A DNA stretch of 64,000 bases, from contig JBHGNT010000008.1 of the NCBI GenBank assembly GCA_043228905.1, positions 2,046,001-2,110,000 on the forward strand, written 5' to 3'. The notes below the pieces were generated by a model that saw nothing but the letters and a program-made list of their open reading frames with translations, was not told the DNA's origin and did no database searches. Shown one piece after another: positions 46,612 to 55,574 of the stretch (position 1 is its first letter; each line of letters begins with the position of its first letter). The DNA is from Azolla caroliniana. Its lineage: Eukaryota > Polypodiophyta. The position numbers were made by a program, and so were the translations under genes.

Positions 46612-49600
46612 TAACCAAACTTACATGAAGAATTTATTGCATGTACCGACCATCACGAAGAATTTGGTCTCAGTCAGCCAAATTGTGGAGCAAGGCATGC
46701 AAGTTCGATTTAACCAACTAGTTGCTTCATCGAAAAAGATGATCAACTCATCGCATGCGGTCGAAGGGAAGGTCGAATGTTCATTCTCGATTCGCATGAG
46801 ATGAAATTGGTTATGTTTGCAAAAGGCACCAAAGCCGACACAAACATAGAGTTGTGGTACAAGAGGATTGGCCACATCAATCTCAATAAAATCAAGGCAA
46901 TGCAATCGAAAGGAGTCGTCATCGAGCTCCCGACCTTCAAAGAGAAGGAGATTGAAGGCGTATGTGCAGCCTGCCAATTTGGCAAGCAACACCTACACCC
47001 GTTCCCGAAAGAGAGGAACGTGAGCAAAGGTATACTCGACGTAATTCATTCCGTTGTATGGGGACTAGCTCAGATGGAAACATTCGAATGATGGCGATAC
47101 TATGTCACCTTTATCGATGACTTCTCCAGGCATACACAGATCTTCCCCATGCGACAGAAGAGTGAAGTGTTCTCACACTTCCAAAAATTCAAGAGTGGAG
47201 TTGAAAAGGAAACAGGTCGACATGTACGATGTCTTTGGTCGGACAGAGGAAAAGAGTACTTCTCCGACGAATTTTCGGCATTTCTCTGGAAAGAAGGAAT
47301 TCGGTGAGAGTTTTCATGTTGACATACACTGCAACAAAACAGAGTAGTTGAACGCAAAATCAACACATCCTCGAAGTATCACGGGCCATGATGAACGAAA
47401 AGAATATGACAAAGTCATATTGGGTCAAAGCAACAAATACTGTCATCTACCTCATGAACCGATGCACAACATCTAGTGTGCACGAGGTTACCCCGCACGA
47501 AAAGTACTATGGAAAGAAGCCAGATCTGTCCCATTTTAGGATATTCAGCTCACTTGCATACGTGTACATCCCCGAAAGAAGTGGCAAAAGCTAGATCCCA
47601 AGTCGAGGAAATGTATCCTCGTAGGATACTCATTGGAGCAAAAGGGGTACAAATGCTTCAACTCCTCTACTCGAAGGGTTCGAGTGAGTCGGGACATCAT
47701 TTTCGACGAATTGGCATCCTAGTACAAACCAGAGATGATTCCGACTCCGACCCAGTCGACCCAGAATCAGACCGAACAAGAGACAGAAGATGGAGATCGA
47801 ATCGAACACATGTTCGAAGAAAGCCCCAATTACGACAAGGCTTAGTGGTCCACAAGAGGCCCCGTGCGACCAAAGCACATCTCGGCCTAGTCCGATGATG
47901 GACAAAGGCAAGGCGAAAATGACGGAATATGAAGACGATCAATTCGACGACAACGAATCGACTCACTCTCGTGACAATGAGTTTGATGGTTTCGATGTAC
48001 CTATCATGAGGACACCTAGTGTAAAGAAAACCATTGCCACGGCAAACGAAAAACTCCCTCGCTCCACCCGTAAGAAGAATCCTATTAGTCGATCCGGCTA
48101 CAACGATTATATGGCATACCCCTATGCCTTTATGATGAAGGTGGCAACAGTTCGAGAACCGGAAAGTTTTTCCGAAGCAGCCAAGGATCCATGTTGGGTC
48201 GAAGCAATGAACGAAGAGATGCAATCACTATGCAAGAATGAGGCATGGGATCTCATCCCCCACTCACCGCACAAGAAGGCAATCAGCTGCAAATGGATTT
48301 ACAAAGTTAAGTATAATGCCGAAAACTCTGTAAACCGCTACAAAGCTCGACTTTTAGCAAAAGGATACGCAGAAACACATGGAGTCAATTATGAAGAGAC
48401 CTTTGCCCTGATGGCAAAGGTGACAACTATGTAGACCATGATTGCACTTGTTGTGGGGAAAGGGTGGCACCTCCTTCAGATGGACATCAAGAACGCCTTT
48501 CTTCAAGGAGAATTAGAAGAGGGAGGTGTATATGGTATAGTCACCCGACTTTGAATCCAACATTCATTCGAAAGTCGTCTGACGACTCAAGAAGCCTCTC
48601 TATGGCCTTAAGCAAGCACCACGTGCTTGGCATTCGATGATAACACAATATCTTCAACGAATCGGCTTCCGAATGTCGAAATCTGACAACTCCCTCTACA
48701 TAAGAAGTGATTCGGGAAGTCTGATTGTCACCATTCTATATGTGGATGATTTGTTCATTGGAGGTGAAAATCTAGTCGACATCAACAAGGTCAAGTCCCT
48801 CCTCTCCGACAAATTCGAGATGGCAAACATGAAGGAGCTCCATTACTTCCTTGGCATCGAGGTAATTCGGACCCCAACCAGCATTATGATCTCCCAACGA
48901 CACTACATCCTTAACTTGTTATACAAGTTCGGGATAATTGCGTGTAAATTGGTTGCAACCCCTCTCAATTGAAATCTCAAACTTGATGCCGATTCTGGCA
49001 CACAAGAGTGCGAGCCAACTCAATATCGACAACTGATCGGGAGCCTAATCCATCTCACGATCACTTGACCCGACCTTAGCTACCCGATTGATCTCCTCAG
49101 ACAATTCATACAAAAACCAACGAGACATTCGCTTGGATTGCGCTAAGCGAGTATTACGATACATGAGCGACACAATGGATTGTGGTCTTCTCTACAAATT
49201 ATCCACACCATTTCAACTGGGCCAGCTACAGAGCCGATAGACCATCGACCTCCGTATTTGTTTTCTCCCTCGGTAGCTGAGTGATTTCGTGGAGTAGCAA
49301 GAAGCAACCGACTATTGCACTTTCAAGCCCAGAGGCCAAATACAAGGGTGCAATCATGGCTGCATGTGAAGTCGTATGGCTCAAGAGGATTTTGAAGGAT
49401 CTGGGTGTTCCCATCAAGGATCTGACTCCCCTCTACTGCGACAACATGAGTAGTATTTATCTGGCTCAGAACCCAATGTTCCACGCATGCACGAAGCATA
49501 TCAAAGTGCACTATCACTTCATTTGAGAGCGCGTTTAGGCAAGACATATCGATCTTCAACACATCAGCATGCATCTTCAGGCAACCGACATCTTCACCAA

Positions 49601-49690
49601 AGCCTTAGGAGCCGACAAGCTTTGGCAATTCATGTTAGACCTTGGATTGACTATCCTTGACTTGCCAAGCTTGAGGGGGAGTACAAGAGA
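46607..49690 (+). pseudogene. Copia pol (integrase, RT, RNase H), broken
   Basis: Continuation of the copia ORF after Ty3-1. It contains LLHVPTITKNLVSVSQIVEQG, GAG-pre-integrase (ELWYKRIGHINLNKIKAM), a CAACQFGKQHLHPFP finger, broken integrase core pieces, RT (CKWIYKVKYN, then ILYVDDLFIGGEN near 48735) and RNase H (DNMSSIYLAQNP, then DIFTKALGADKLWQFM). Frameshifts or stops occur at about 47090, 47306, 47595, 48432, 48970 and 49525, so it is dead. The more complete relative on the minus strand at 59.7-64 kb gives the same domain order. Confidence 0.88.
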
Positions 49691-49723
49691 GAACTAGTTA
49701 CTGTCCGAACCGGGTACCAACCG

Positions 49724-49728
49724 AAGCG
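49724..49728 (+). repeat. Ty3-2 target-site duplication, left (AAGCG)
   Basis: AAGCG directly before TGTCATAAC; repeated at 55499-55503. Confidence 0.95.
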
Positions 49729-49734
49729 TGTCAT

Positions 49735-49795
49735 AACTAGACTCGAACCCATAACCTTTTGTTACACGGGTCGAGACTTTACCATTAGGTTATAA
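49735..49795 (-). repeat. tRNA-like sequence, antisense, at the LTR terminus
   Basis: The complement of 49739-49749 is GGTTCGAGTCT, a near-perfect Pol III B-box. The complement of 49782-49792 is TAACCTAATGG, close to an A-box. Spacing is tRNA-like, and 7-nt arms TTATAAC and GTTATGA could pair as an acceptor stem. It is repeated in the 3' LTR (about 55044-55104). Confidence 0.5.
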
Positions 49796-49904
49796 ATTGT
49801 AATTTGAAGGATATTATTTTCATTTAGGTTTTATTGGGAAATTGATGTATATTCCAGATTTCTCTGGAACATTCTAGAAACTTCAGGAGTATTCCTGAAG
49901 ACAC

Positions 49905-49910
49905 TATAAA
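49905..49910 (+). promoter_or_regulatory. Ty3-2 LTR TATA box
   Basis: TATAAA in CACTATAAAAGGAGG. A transcript starting about 30-33 bp downstream would begin at the self-priming complement. Confidence 0.75.
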
Positions 49911-49937
49911 AGGAGGCGCAAGGCATTAGTTCGAACC

Positions 49938-49949
49938 AAATCGGTTCAA
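49938..49949 (+). promoter_or_regulatory. Predicted mRNA 5' self-primer of Ty3-2
   Basis: AAATCGGTTCAA is the exact reverse complement of 50196-50207. It lies 33 bp after the first base of the TATA box, where the RNA 5' end is expected, matching the geometry of Tf1-type self-priming. Confidence 0.7.
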
Positions 49950-50018
49950 CGCCAGTCTTAAGCCTTCTAACTACTGTTGTATATCTTCCTTCATATAATA
50001 CATATACCTTTCGCATCA

Positions 50019-50060
<42 letters not shown>

Positions 50061-50094
50061 ACCCATTCCTTCTCTCAAAGTTCGACACCTCTCA

Positions 50095-50163
50095 TAGTAC
50101 TAATCCTTCTCTGTCTTAGTACTATTCCCCGACAATAGTACTAATCCTTCTTTTAGTACTAAT
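50095..50163 (+). repeat. Four TAGTACTA motifs in the Ty3-2 U5
   Basis: TAGTACTA begins at 50095, 50117, 50136 and 50154 (spacing 22, 19 and 18), mostly followed by AT(T)CCTTCT. The motif is palindromic. Further copies occur inside gag and pol. Confidence 0.85.
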
Positions 50164-50195
50164 TCCTTCTCTGCCTTAATAGAGTTCCTGACAGT

Positions 50196-50207
50196 TTGAA
50201 CCGATTT
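50196..50207 (+). promoter_or_regulatory. Ty3-2 primer binding site, self-priming type
   Basis: TTGAACCGATTT lies 2 nt after the 5' LTR. It does not start with TGG and matches no tRNA 3' end I recognise, but pairs over 12 bases with 49938-49949 in the LTR R region. Confidence 0.72.
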
Positions 50208-50294
50208 CTCGGTGCCTGTCTGGTCTTTTCTCTCCCTCTTCCTTCTGTCTCCCTCCTTTCCTATTAGTCTCTTATTTTCCTTTTCCTTCATCCC

Positions 50295-51461
50295 ATGGCC
50301 ACCGTTAGCGCTGAAGAGTATCAATCCGTTTTCTCGGAATTTCAATGCTTGAAAGAGAAGTTTCATGCTTTGGAACAAGAAAATCAACGCTTGTTGGGGG
50401 ATCTTCAGCAAATTTCCTTAGAAAAGCAGCAAACGCAACAACAGCATGGGGAACTTGCGTTACGCGTGCAACAACTCGAAGCAACCATCGTAGCAATGCA
50501 ACAACAAGGGCACGGAGCACAAGGGATTCATAAAGAACCCAAGATTGGCCTTCCCACGAAGTTTGATGGAACGCGATCGCAGTTTAGAGGGTTTCTTAAC
50601 CAGGTACGGTTAGTTATTCAAATGCATCCGTCCCGATATCCCACCGATGCATCACGAGTGGGTTTAGTAGGCACGTTGTTAAATGGCTCAGCATTAGCAT
50701 GGTTCGCTCCGCTACTAGAAAAGGAATCTCCAGTACTAAATAATTTTGAAGAATTCATAAATGAGTTTAAAGCATGTTTTGGAGATACTGACAGCATAAG
50801 GACTGCAATCAACAAAATCCGGCGATTACGCCAAGGTGACCGTCCAGCCTCCGCATATGCTGCAGATTTCCGCCTACTCGCCGCCGATATCCCCTGGGAT
50901 GATCAAGCATTGATGGAGCAGTTCCGCTATGGTCTACGCAACGATGTCAAGGATTTACTCTTGACTTTCCCTGAAGAGCCAAAATCATTAACAGAAGCAA
51001 TCAGTCGAGCGGTCAGATGTGACAACCGCCTCTTCGAGCGACGTTCGGAACGACAATTTCAGATGCCGAGGGCAAGATCCGAGCCTACCTATGCCTCAGT
51101 GGTAGCAAAACCTTTTCAAAGGGAGTCACATAATGCGCCTCCAGTAAGTACTCCAACTCCAATGGAAATTGACACTACACGTCGTCGTGGGCCGCTATCG
51201 GAGGAGGAAAAGCAACGACGCCGAACAAACCGATTATGCCTTTATTGCGGTGGACCAGGGCATATCGCGATAAACTGTCCCCATAGACCAAGAAGGCAGG
51301 TAAACCAAGTCGTTGTTAGTTCTGACTATACTAAACCCGAGTCTATTTCAGTAGGAATCTCTGATAGTCCTCATAGTCATAGTCCTAATAGTACTAATAG
51401 TCCGAATCTCGCAAACAAATTTGATGTCCTTAGCCAATTAGAAGAAGAGTTAAACGACTAA
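50295..51461 (+). CDS. Ty3-2 Gag (388 aa)
   Basis: Begins at an ATG in good context (TCCCATGGCC). The N-terminus, residues 10-75, is a Gln/Glu/Leu-rich coiled coil. It is followed by a capsid-like domain with LPTKFDGTRSQFRGFLNQV, LLNGSALAWFAPLLE, NKIRRLRQGDRPASAYAADF and QFRYGLRNDVKDLL, as in sushi-type retrotransposon Gag and its domesticated relatives. A zinc knuckle CLYCGGPGHIAINC lies near residues 315-328. Gag packages the RNA into virus-like particles. It ends at TAA 51459-51461. The final 28 nt overlap the open pol frame and contain the slippery site. Confidence 0.93.
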   Translation: MATVSAEEYQSVFSEFQCLKEKFHALEQENQRLLGDLQQISLEKQQTQQQHGELALRVQQLEATIVAMQQQGHGAQGIHKEPKIGLPTKFDGTRSQFRGFLNQVRLVIQMHPSRYPTDASRVGLVGTLLNGSALAWFAPLLEKESPVLNNFEEFINEFKACFGDTDSIRTAINKIRRLRQGDRPASAYAADFRLLAADIPWDDQALMEQFRYGLRNDVKDLLLTFPEEPKSLTEAISRAVRCDNRLFERRSERQFQMPRARSEPTYASVVAKPFQRESHNAPPVSTPTPMEIDTTRRRGPLSEEEKQRRRTNRLCLYCGGPGHIAINCPHRPRRQVNQVVVSSDYTKPESISVGISDSPHSHSPNSTNSPNLANKFDVLSQLEEELND

Positions 51462-54400
51462 GTCCAGCCAAAATAGGAGCCGTTTGGTTGGACAGCCCTA
51501 GATCTGTGCAGCCCATTAGTGGTTCCATTCCCTCTAAGCAAGTTAGTGATGTGTTCGTAGCCCAAGTAGCAGTTAGTACTAAAAGTACCCCTCCAGTACA
51601 TACCTTAGCCCTTCTAGATTCCGGAGCTAATTCTTGCTTCATGGATAGGAATTTTGCCCGAGCTCATCAGATATCTCTCAGAAAGCTCCCATGTCCAGCC
51701 TCAGTAGTAGTCATTGATGGTCGTCCCATTGCTTCTGGTAATATCATAGAAGAGTCGGAACCCGTTAATATTGTCCTAGATAACTTAACATGTGTAGTAT
51801 CATTTAATATTATTAGTATTCCAGAACATCCCATAGTTTTAGGATTACCATGGTTCGAGTTACATAACCCAGACATAGATTGGAGGACAAGGGAAATCCG
51901 GTTGCGACAAACCCAAGGATCTACCCAGAAGGTTGCAACCATTTCGCTACGTCAGTTGCGTGAGGAAGGGCGCAAGGAGGAAATGTTTCTCTTCGCAATA
52001 TCAGTACAACCCTCCAGTACCACCAAAGAGGAGTCCACCGTTCAACTTCCCGAGAAGTATCGTCAGTATGCTGATGTGTTCGATAAAGTACAAGCCAACA
52101 CACTTCCTCATCATCGGCCGTACGATTGCGCCATCGACTTACAACCGGGAAAAGAGCCGCCATGGGGGCCGATCTACAATTTGTCACCAACCGAGCTAGA
52201 AGTCCTTCGAGCCTATATAGAGGAGAATTTGGAGAACGGTTTCATTCGGCATTCGAAATCTCCAGCCGGCGCACCCATTTTCTTCGTCAAGAAAAAAGAT
52301 GGCTCGCTTCGACTCGTTGTAGATTACCGTGGCTTGAATAAGGTCACAGTAAGAAATAGGTATGCTCTTCCCCTTATCTCAAGTCTTTTAGAACGGATCA
52401 ACGGTGCCAGGTTCTTCACGAAGATCGACTTACGAGGAGCCTATAACCTCGTACGGATCCGACCAGGAGATGAATGGAAGACCGCGTTTCGCACCAGATA
52501 TGGGCACTTCGAGTATACGGTCATGCCGTTCGGACTCACTAATGCGCCGGCAGTCTTCCAGCACATGGCGAATGATATATTTCGAGATCTTTTGGATGAT
52601 TTTTTGATCATCTATTTGGATGATCTACTGGTTTATTCAAAGACCCAAGAAGAACATGATTCTCATGTACTATTAGTACTAAAACGACTTCGAGAACATG
52701 GTCTGTATGCAAAGTTAGAGAAATGTAGTTTCGGGTGCAACCAAGTGGAGTTTCTCGGCTATGTCATCTCCTCAGAAGGCATATCTATGGACCCAGCCAA
52801 GGTCAAAACGGTGATAGAATGGCACACTCCGCGTTCGGTGCGGGATGTGCAATGCTTCCTAGGCTTTGCAAATTTTTACCGGAAGTTCATACAAAATTAC
52901 TCAAAAATTGTGCTGCCTCTCACACAGCTCACCAGGAAGGGACAATCATTCCTTTGGTCTAAAGAGACGGACATGGCTTTCGAGAGTCTTAAGAAGGCGT
53001 TTACATCAGCTCCAATTTTAGGTCATGTGGATCCGGAAAAACCATTCATTATCGAAGCTGACGCATCGGATTTCGCATTGGGGAGCATTCTGTCACAACA
53101 GGGTAACGACGAGAAGCTACATCCTGTGGCTTTCCACTCCCGTAAGTTTGACGCCGCCGAAATCAACTACGAAATTCATGATAAAGAGCTATTAGCAATA
53201 GTTGATTCTTTTATGCAATGGAGGCATTTCCTGGAGGGATCTCCTCATCAGGTCACTGTATTCAGTGACCACAAGAACCTTGCCTACTTTCAAGATGCTC
53301 GTGTACTGAATCGACGTCAAGCTCGGTGGGCCCACTTCCTCACACGCTTCGACTTCAAAATTACATATCGTCCGGGGAAGCACCAAGGGAAGGCAGATGC
53401 ATTATCACGGCGTTCGTATCTAACACCACGTCCTGGTGAGCCAGCTTTCGATAACCAGAAGCAAGTAATCTTGGGTCCAGCACGACTGCAAGCAGCACAG
53501 GTCTTTGACATGCCCGTGGATTCCGACATTACCAATACTATACGTGAGGACTTGAAGACTGACGCTTTCGCCCAAGCTATACTAGCACAAATTGACCCCT
53601 CTCGAGCGTCATGTTCACAATCACAATCACCAGGTACGGATTATCGGCAATTCAAATACTGTGATGGATTACTCTTCTTTAAAGAACTTTTGTATGTTCC
53701 TAATGGTTCTTGCCGCCTTCGAGTAGTACAAAACTGCCATGACACATATACAGCAGGACATTTTGGTAGTACTAAAACATTAGATTTAGTACAACGATCA
53801 TTCTGGTGGCCCCGTATGCGACAATTTGTCGAAGATTTTGTTCGGACTTGCGATACATGCTGCAGAGCGAAAATGCCAAGACATCATCCATATGGTTTAT
53901 TAGAACCATTACCAATTCCAAGCAAGCCATGGCAATCCATTGCTCTTGACTTCATTACAGATCTTCCAGTCTCCAAGGGATTCAGTGCGATTCTCACAGT
54001 GGTGGATCGATATACAAAGATGGCTCATTTCTTACCATGTACTAAAGAAATATCTAGTGAAGACACCGCCGAAATTGTCATGCGGGAAGTATGTCGGCAT
54101 CATGGACTCCCTGATAATATCATCAGCGATCGTGGACCTCAGTTTGTGTCAAAATTCTGGAAGCACCTTTTTAAAATGCTGAAGGTCACTTGTCACCTCT
54201 CCTCCGGCTACCACCCACAAACCGACGGTCAAGCTGAACGAACAAATCAAACACTGGAGCAGTATCTGCGGTGCTTTCTCAACTATCATCAGAATGATTG
54301 GGCAGATATTCTTCAGTTCGCCGAATTTGCCTATAATAACGCTATCCACGCATCGACTAAAGTCACGCCATTCTACGCTTATACAGGATATCATCCCCGG

Positions 54401-55045
54401 TGGTGTGTCCTTGAAACCCCAGAAGTGTCCACAAATCCTTGCGCGGAGGATCGTTTGGAGCGGTTACGCAAGATACAAGCGGATTTATCTACTCAACTCC
54501 AGCAAGCTCAACAATCACACAAGGACTACGCAGATCGTCATCGACTTCCATCCAGTTTTAACATTGGAGATCGGGTGTGGCTGCTACGACGACACATCAA
54601 GACTACTCGCCCATGTGAGAAGTTGGATTATCGGCGATTAGGTCCTTTCCGTATTATCGGGAAGATTAATGATGTCGCTTTTCGTCTCGAGCTACCTCCG
54701 CAACTTCGGATACATCCGGTGTTTCATAGTTCTCTCCTCGAACCCTATCACGAGAGCACTATCCCAGGACGTACTATACAACCACCACCTCCTATCGAGC
54801 TCGAAGATGGACCTGAGTATGAGGTCGCTGCCATCCTCGATTCCAAGATTGTTCGCAACAAGCTCTACTATCTAGTCGATTGGCTAGGATATAGTCCCAG
54901 CGAGCGTACTTGGGAACCGATCGAGAATGTGACCAATGCTCGTGCTCTTCTAGAAGACTTCCATCAACGATATCCCGAGAAACCGGGTCCTCAATCCAAA
55001 ACGACTCGTGGAACTCGTCGTTTTAAAGGGGGGATAGTGTCATAA
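51434..55045 (+). CDS. Ty3-2 Pol (protease, RT, RNase H, integrase, chromodomain)
   Basis: The frame is open from 51434 and lies at -1 relative to gag. It has no early ATG, so expression as a Gag-Pol fusion by frameshifting is expected. Counting from TTG 51488: protease LLDSGANSCFMD near 40; [14 protein letters not shown] and IYLDDLLVYS near 375; RNase H IEADASDFALGSIL and FSDHKNLAYF; integrase finger (HDTYTAGHFG, CDTCCRAK); core Asp in ALDFITDLP near 820, Asp in SDRGPQF near 879 and Glu in QAERTNQTLEQY near 914. A GPFRIIG/HPVFHSSLLEPY module is followed by a chromodomain near 1111-1160 (EVAAILDSKI, YLVDWLGYSPSERTWEP). All key residues are present and no stop interrupts. The TAA at 55043-55045 lies inside the first 8 bp of the 3' LTR. 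Confidence 0.95.
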   Translation, partial: PIRRRVKRLSPAKIGAVWLDSPRSVQPISGSIPSKQVSDVFVAQVAVSTKSTPPVHTLALLDSGANSCFMDRNFARAHQISLRKLPCPASVVVIDGRPIASGNIIEESEPVNIVLDNLTCVVSFNIISIPEHPIVLGLPWFELHNPDIDWRTREIRLRQTQGSTQKVATISLRQLREEGRKEEMFLFAISVQPSSTTKEESTVQLPEKYRQYADVFDKVQANTLPHHRPYDCAIDLQPGKEPPWGPIYNLSPTELEVLRAYIEENLENGFIRHSKSPAGAPIFFVKKKDGSLRLVVDYRGLNKVTVRNRYALPLISSLLERINGARFFTKIDLRGAYNLVRIRPGDEWKTAFRTRYGHFEYTVMPFGLTNAPAVFQHMANDIFRDLLDDFLIIYLDDLLVYSKTQEEHDSHVLLVLKRLREHGLYAKLEKCSFGCNQVEFLGYVISSEGISMDPAKVKTVIEWHTPRSVRDVQCFLGFANFYRKFIQNYSKIVLPLTQLTRKGQSFLWSKETDMAFESLKKAFTSAPILGHVDPEKPFIIEADASDFALGSILSQQGNDEKLHPVAFHSRKFDAAEINYEIHDKELLAIVDSFMQWRHFLEGSPHQVTVFSDHKNLAYFQDARVLNRRQARWAHFLTRFDFKITYRPGKHQGKADALSRRSYLTPRPGEPAFDNQKQVILGPARLQAAQVFDMPVDSDITNTIREDLKTDAFAQAILAQIDPSRASCSQSQSPGTDYRQFKYCDGLLFFKELLYVPNGSCRLRVVQNCHDTYTAGHFGSTKTLDLVQRSFWWPRMRQFVEDFVRTCDTCCRAKMPRHHPYGLLEPLPIPSKPWQSIALDFITDLPVSKGFSAILTVVDRYTKMAHFLPCTKEISSEDTAEIVMREVCRHHGLPDNIISDRGPQFVSKFWKHLFKMLKVTCHLSSGYHPQTDGQAERTNQTLEQYLRCFLNYHQNDWADILQFAEFAYNNAIHASTKVTPFYAYTGYHPRWCVLETPEVSTNPCAEDRLERLRKIQADLSTQLQQAQQSHKDYADRHRLPSSFNIGDRVWLLRRHIKTTRPCEKLDYRRLGPFRIIGKINDVAFRLELPPQLRIHPVFHSSLLEPYHESTIPGRTIQPPPPIELEDGPEYEVAAILDSKIVRNKLYYLVDWLGYSPSERTWEPIENVTNARALLEDFHQRYPEKPGPQSKTTRGTRRFKGGIVS
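51449..51493 (+). promoter_or_regulatory. Predicted -1 ribosomal frameshift signal
   Basis: Slippery heptamer G TTA AAC at 51449-51455 in the gag reading phase, then a 6-nt spacer (GACTAA). An 8-bp stem follows: GTCCAGCC (51462-51469) with GGTTGGAC (51486-51493), one G-U pair, 16-nt loop. The loop segment GGAGCC could also pair with GGTTCC at 51521-51526 to form a pseudoknot. Confidence 0.72.
55025..55037 (+). promoter_or_regulatory. Ty3-2 polypurine tract
   Basis: AAAGGGGGGATAG directly before the 3' LTR, lying within the last pol codons. Confidence 0.88.
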
Positions 55046-55327
55046 CTAGACTCGAACCCATAACCTTTTGTTACACGGGTCGAGACTTTACCATTAGGTT
55101 ATAAATTGTAATTTGAAGGATATTATTTTCATTTAGGTTTTATTGGGAAATTGATGTATATTCCAGATTTCTCTGGAACATTCTAGAAACTTCAGGAGTA
55201 TTCCTGAAGACACTATAAAAGGAGGCGCAAGGCATTAGTTCGAACCAAATCGGTTCAACGCCAGTCTTAAGCCTTCTAACTACTGTTGTATATCTTCCTT
55301 CATATAATACATATACCTTTCGCATCA

Positions 55328-55365
<38 letters not shown>

Positions 55366-55498
55366 ACCCATTCCTTCTCTCAAAGTTCGACACCTCTCAT
55401 AGTACTAATCCTTCTCTGTCTTAGTACTATTCCCCGACAATAGTACTAATCCTTCTTTTAGTACTAATTCCTTCTCTGCCTTAATAGAGTTCCTGACA
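55038..55498 (+). repeat. Ty3-2 3' LTR (461 bp)
   Basis: Identical by eye to the 5' LTR except for a CT run shorter by two units near 55331-55360. The first 8 bp supply the pol stop codon. Confidence 0.97.
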
Positions 55499-55503
55499 AA
55501 GCG
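55499..55503 (+). repeat. Ty3-2 target-site duplication, right (AAGCG)
   Basis: Exact match to 49724-49728. The copia 3' untranslated sequence (GGACACCGG...) resumes after it. Confidence 0.95.
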
Positions 55504-55574
55504 GACACCGGATATCGTCCGAACCGGATACTAGCCGAAGCGGACATCAACCGAAAGGAGCCGACCAAGTTGAG

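Larger units (their letters stand above)
49729..50193 (+). repeat. Ty3-2 5' LTR (465 bp)
   Basis: TGTCATAACTAGACTCGAAC to GAGTTCCTGACA. It contains a TATAAA box at 49905-49910, the self-priming complement at 49938-49949, a (CT)n run at about 50022-50055 and four TAGTACTA-type repeats in U5. Confidence 0.97.
49729..55498 (+). mobile_element. Ty3-2: complete Tf1/sushi-like chromovirus (5770 bp)
   Basis: LTRs at 49729-50193 and 55038-55498, separate gag and pol frames with a -1 frameshift signal, a chromodomain, and an AAGCG target duplication. Instead of a tRNA primer site it has a 12-nt self-complementary primer site. The LTRs show no substitutions by eye and differ only by four bases in a CT repeat, so it inserted very recently and may be active. 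It lies between the copia pol end and polypurine tract. The gag, with a leucine-rich coiled start and an FDG...FRGFLNQ motif, and the two-frame design resemble fungal and vertebrate Tf1/sushi elements more than the common plant chromoviruses. Confidence 0.97.

Noticed and set aside
47697-48224. 175-codon minus-strand ORF in the copia pol region
   Set aside because: It is opposite the RT/linker region of the broken plus-strand copia pol, which has clear homology; no motif on the minus strand.
50194-50225. A tRNA primer binding site for Ty3-2
   Set aside because: No TGG-initiated tRNA complement follows the LTR; the nearest TGG at about 50219 has no tRNA-like continuation.
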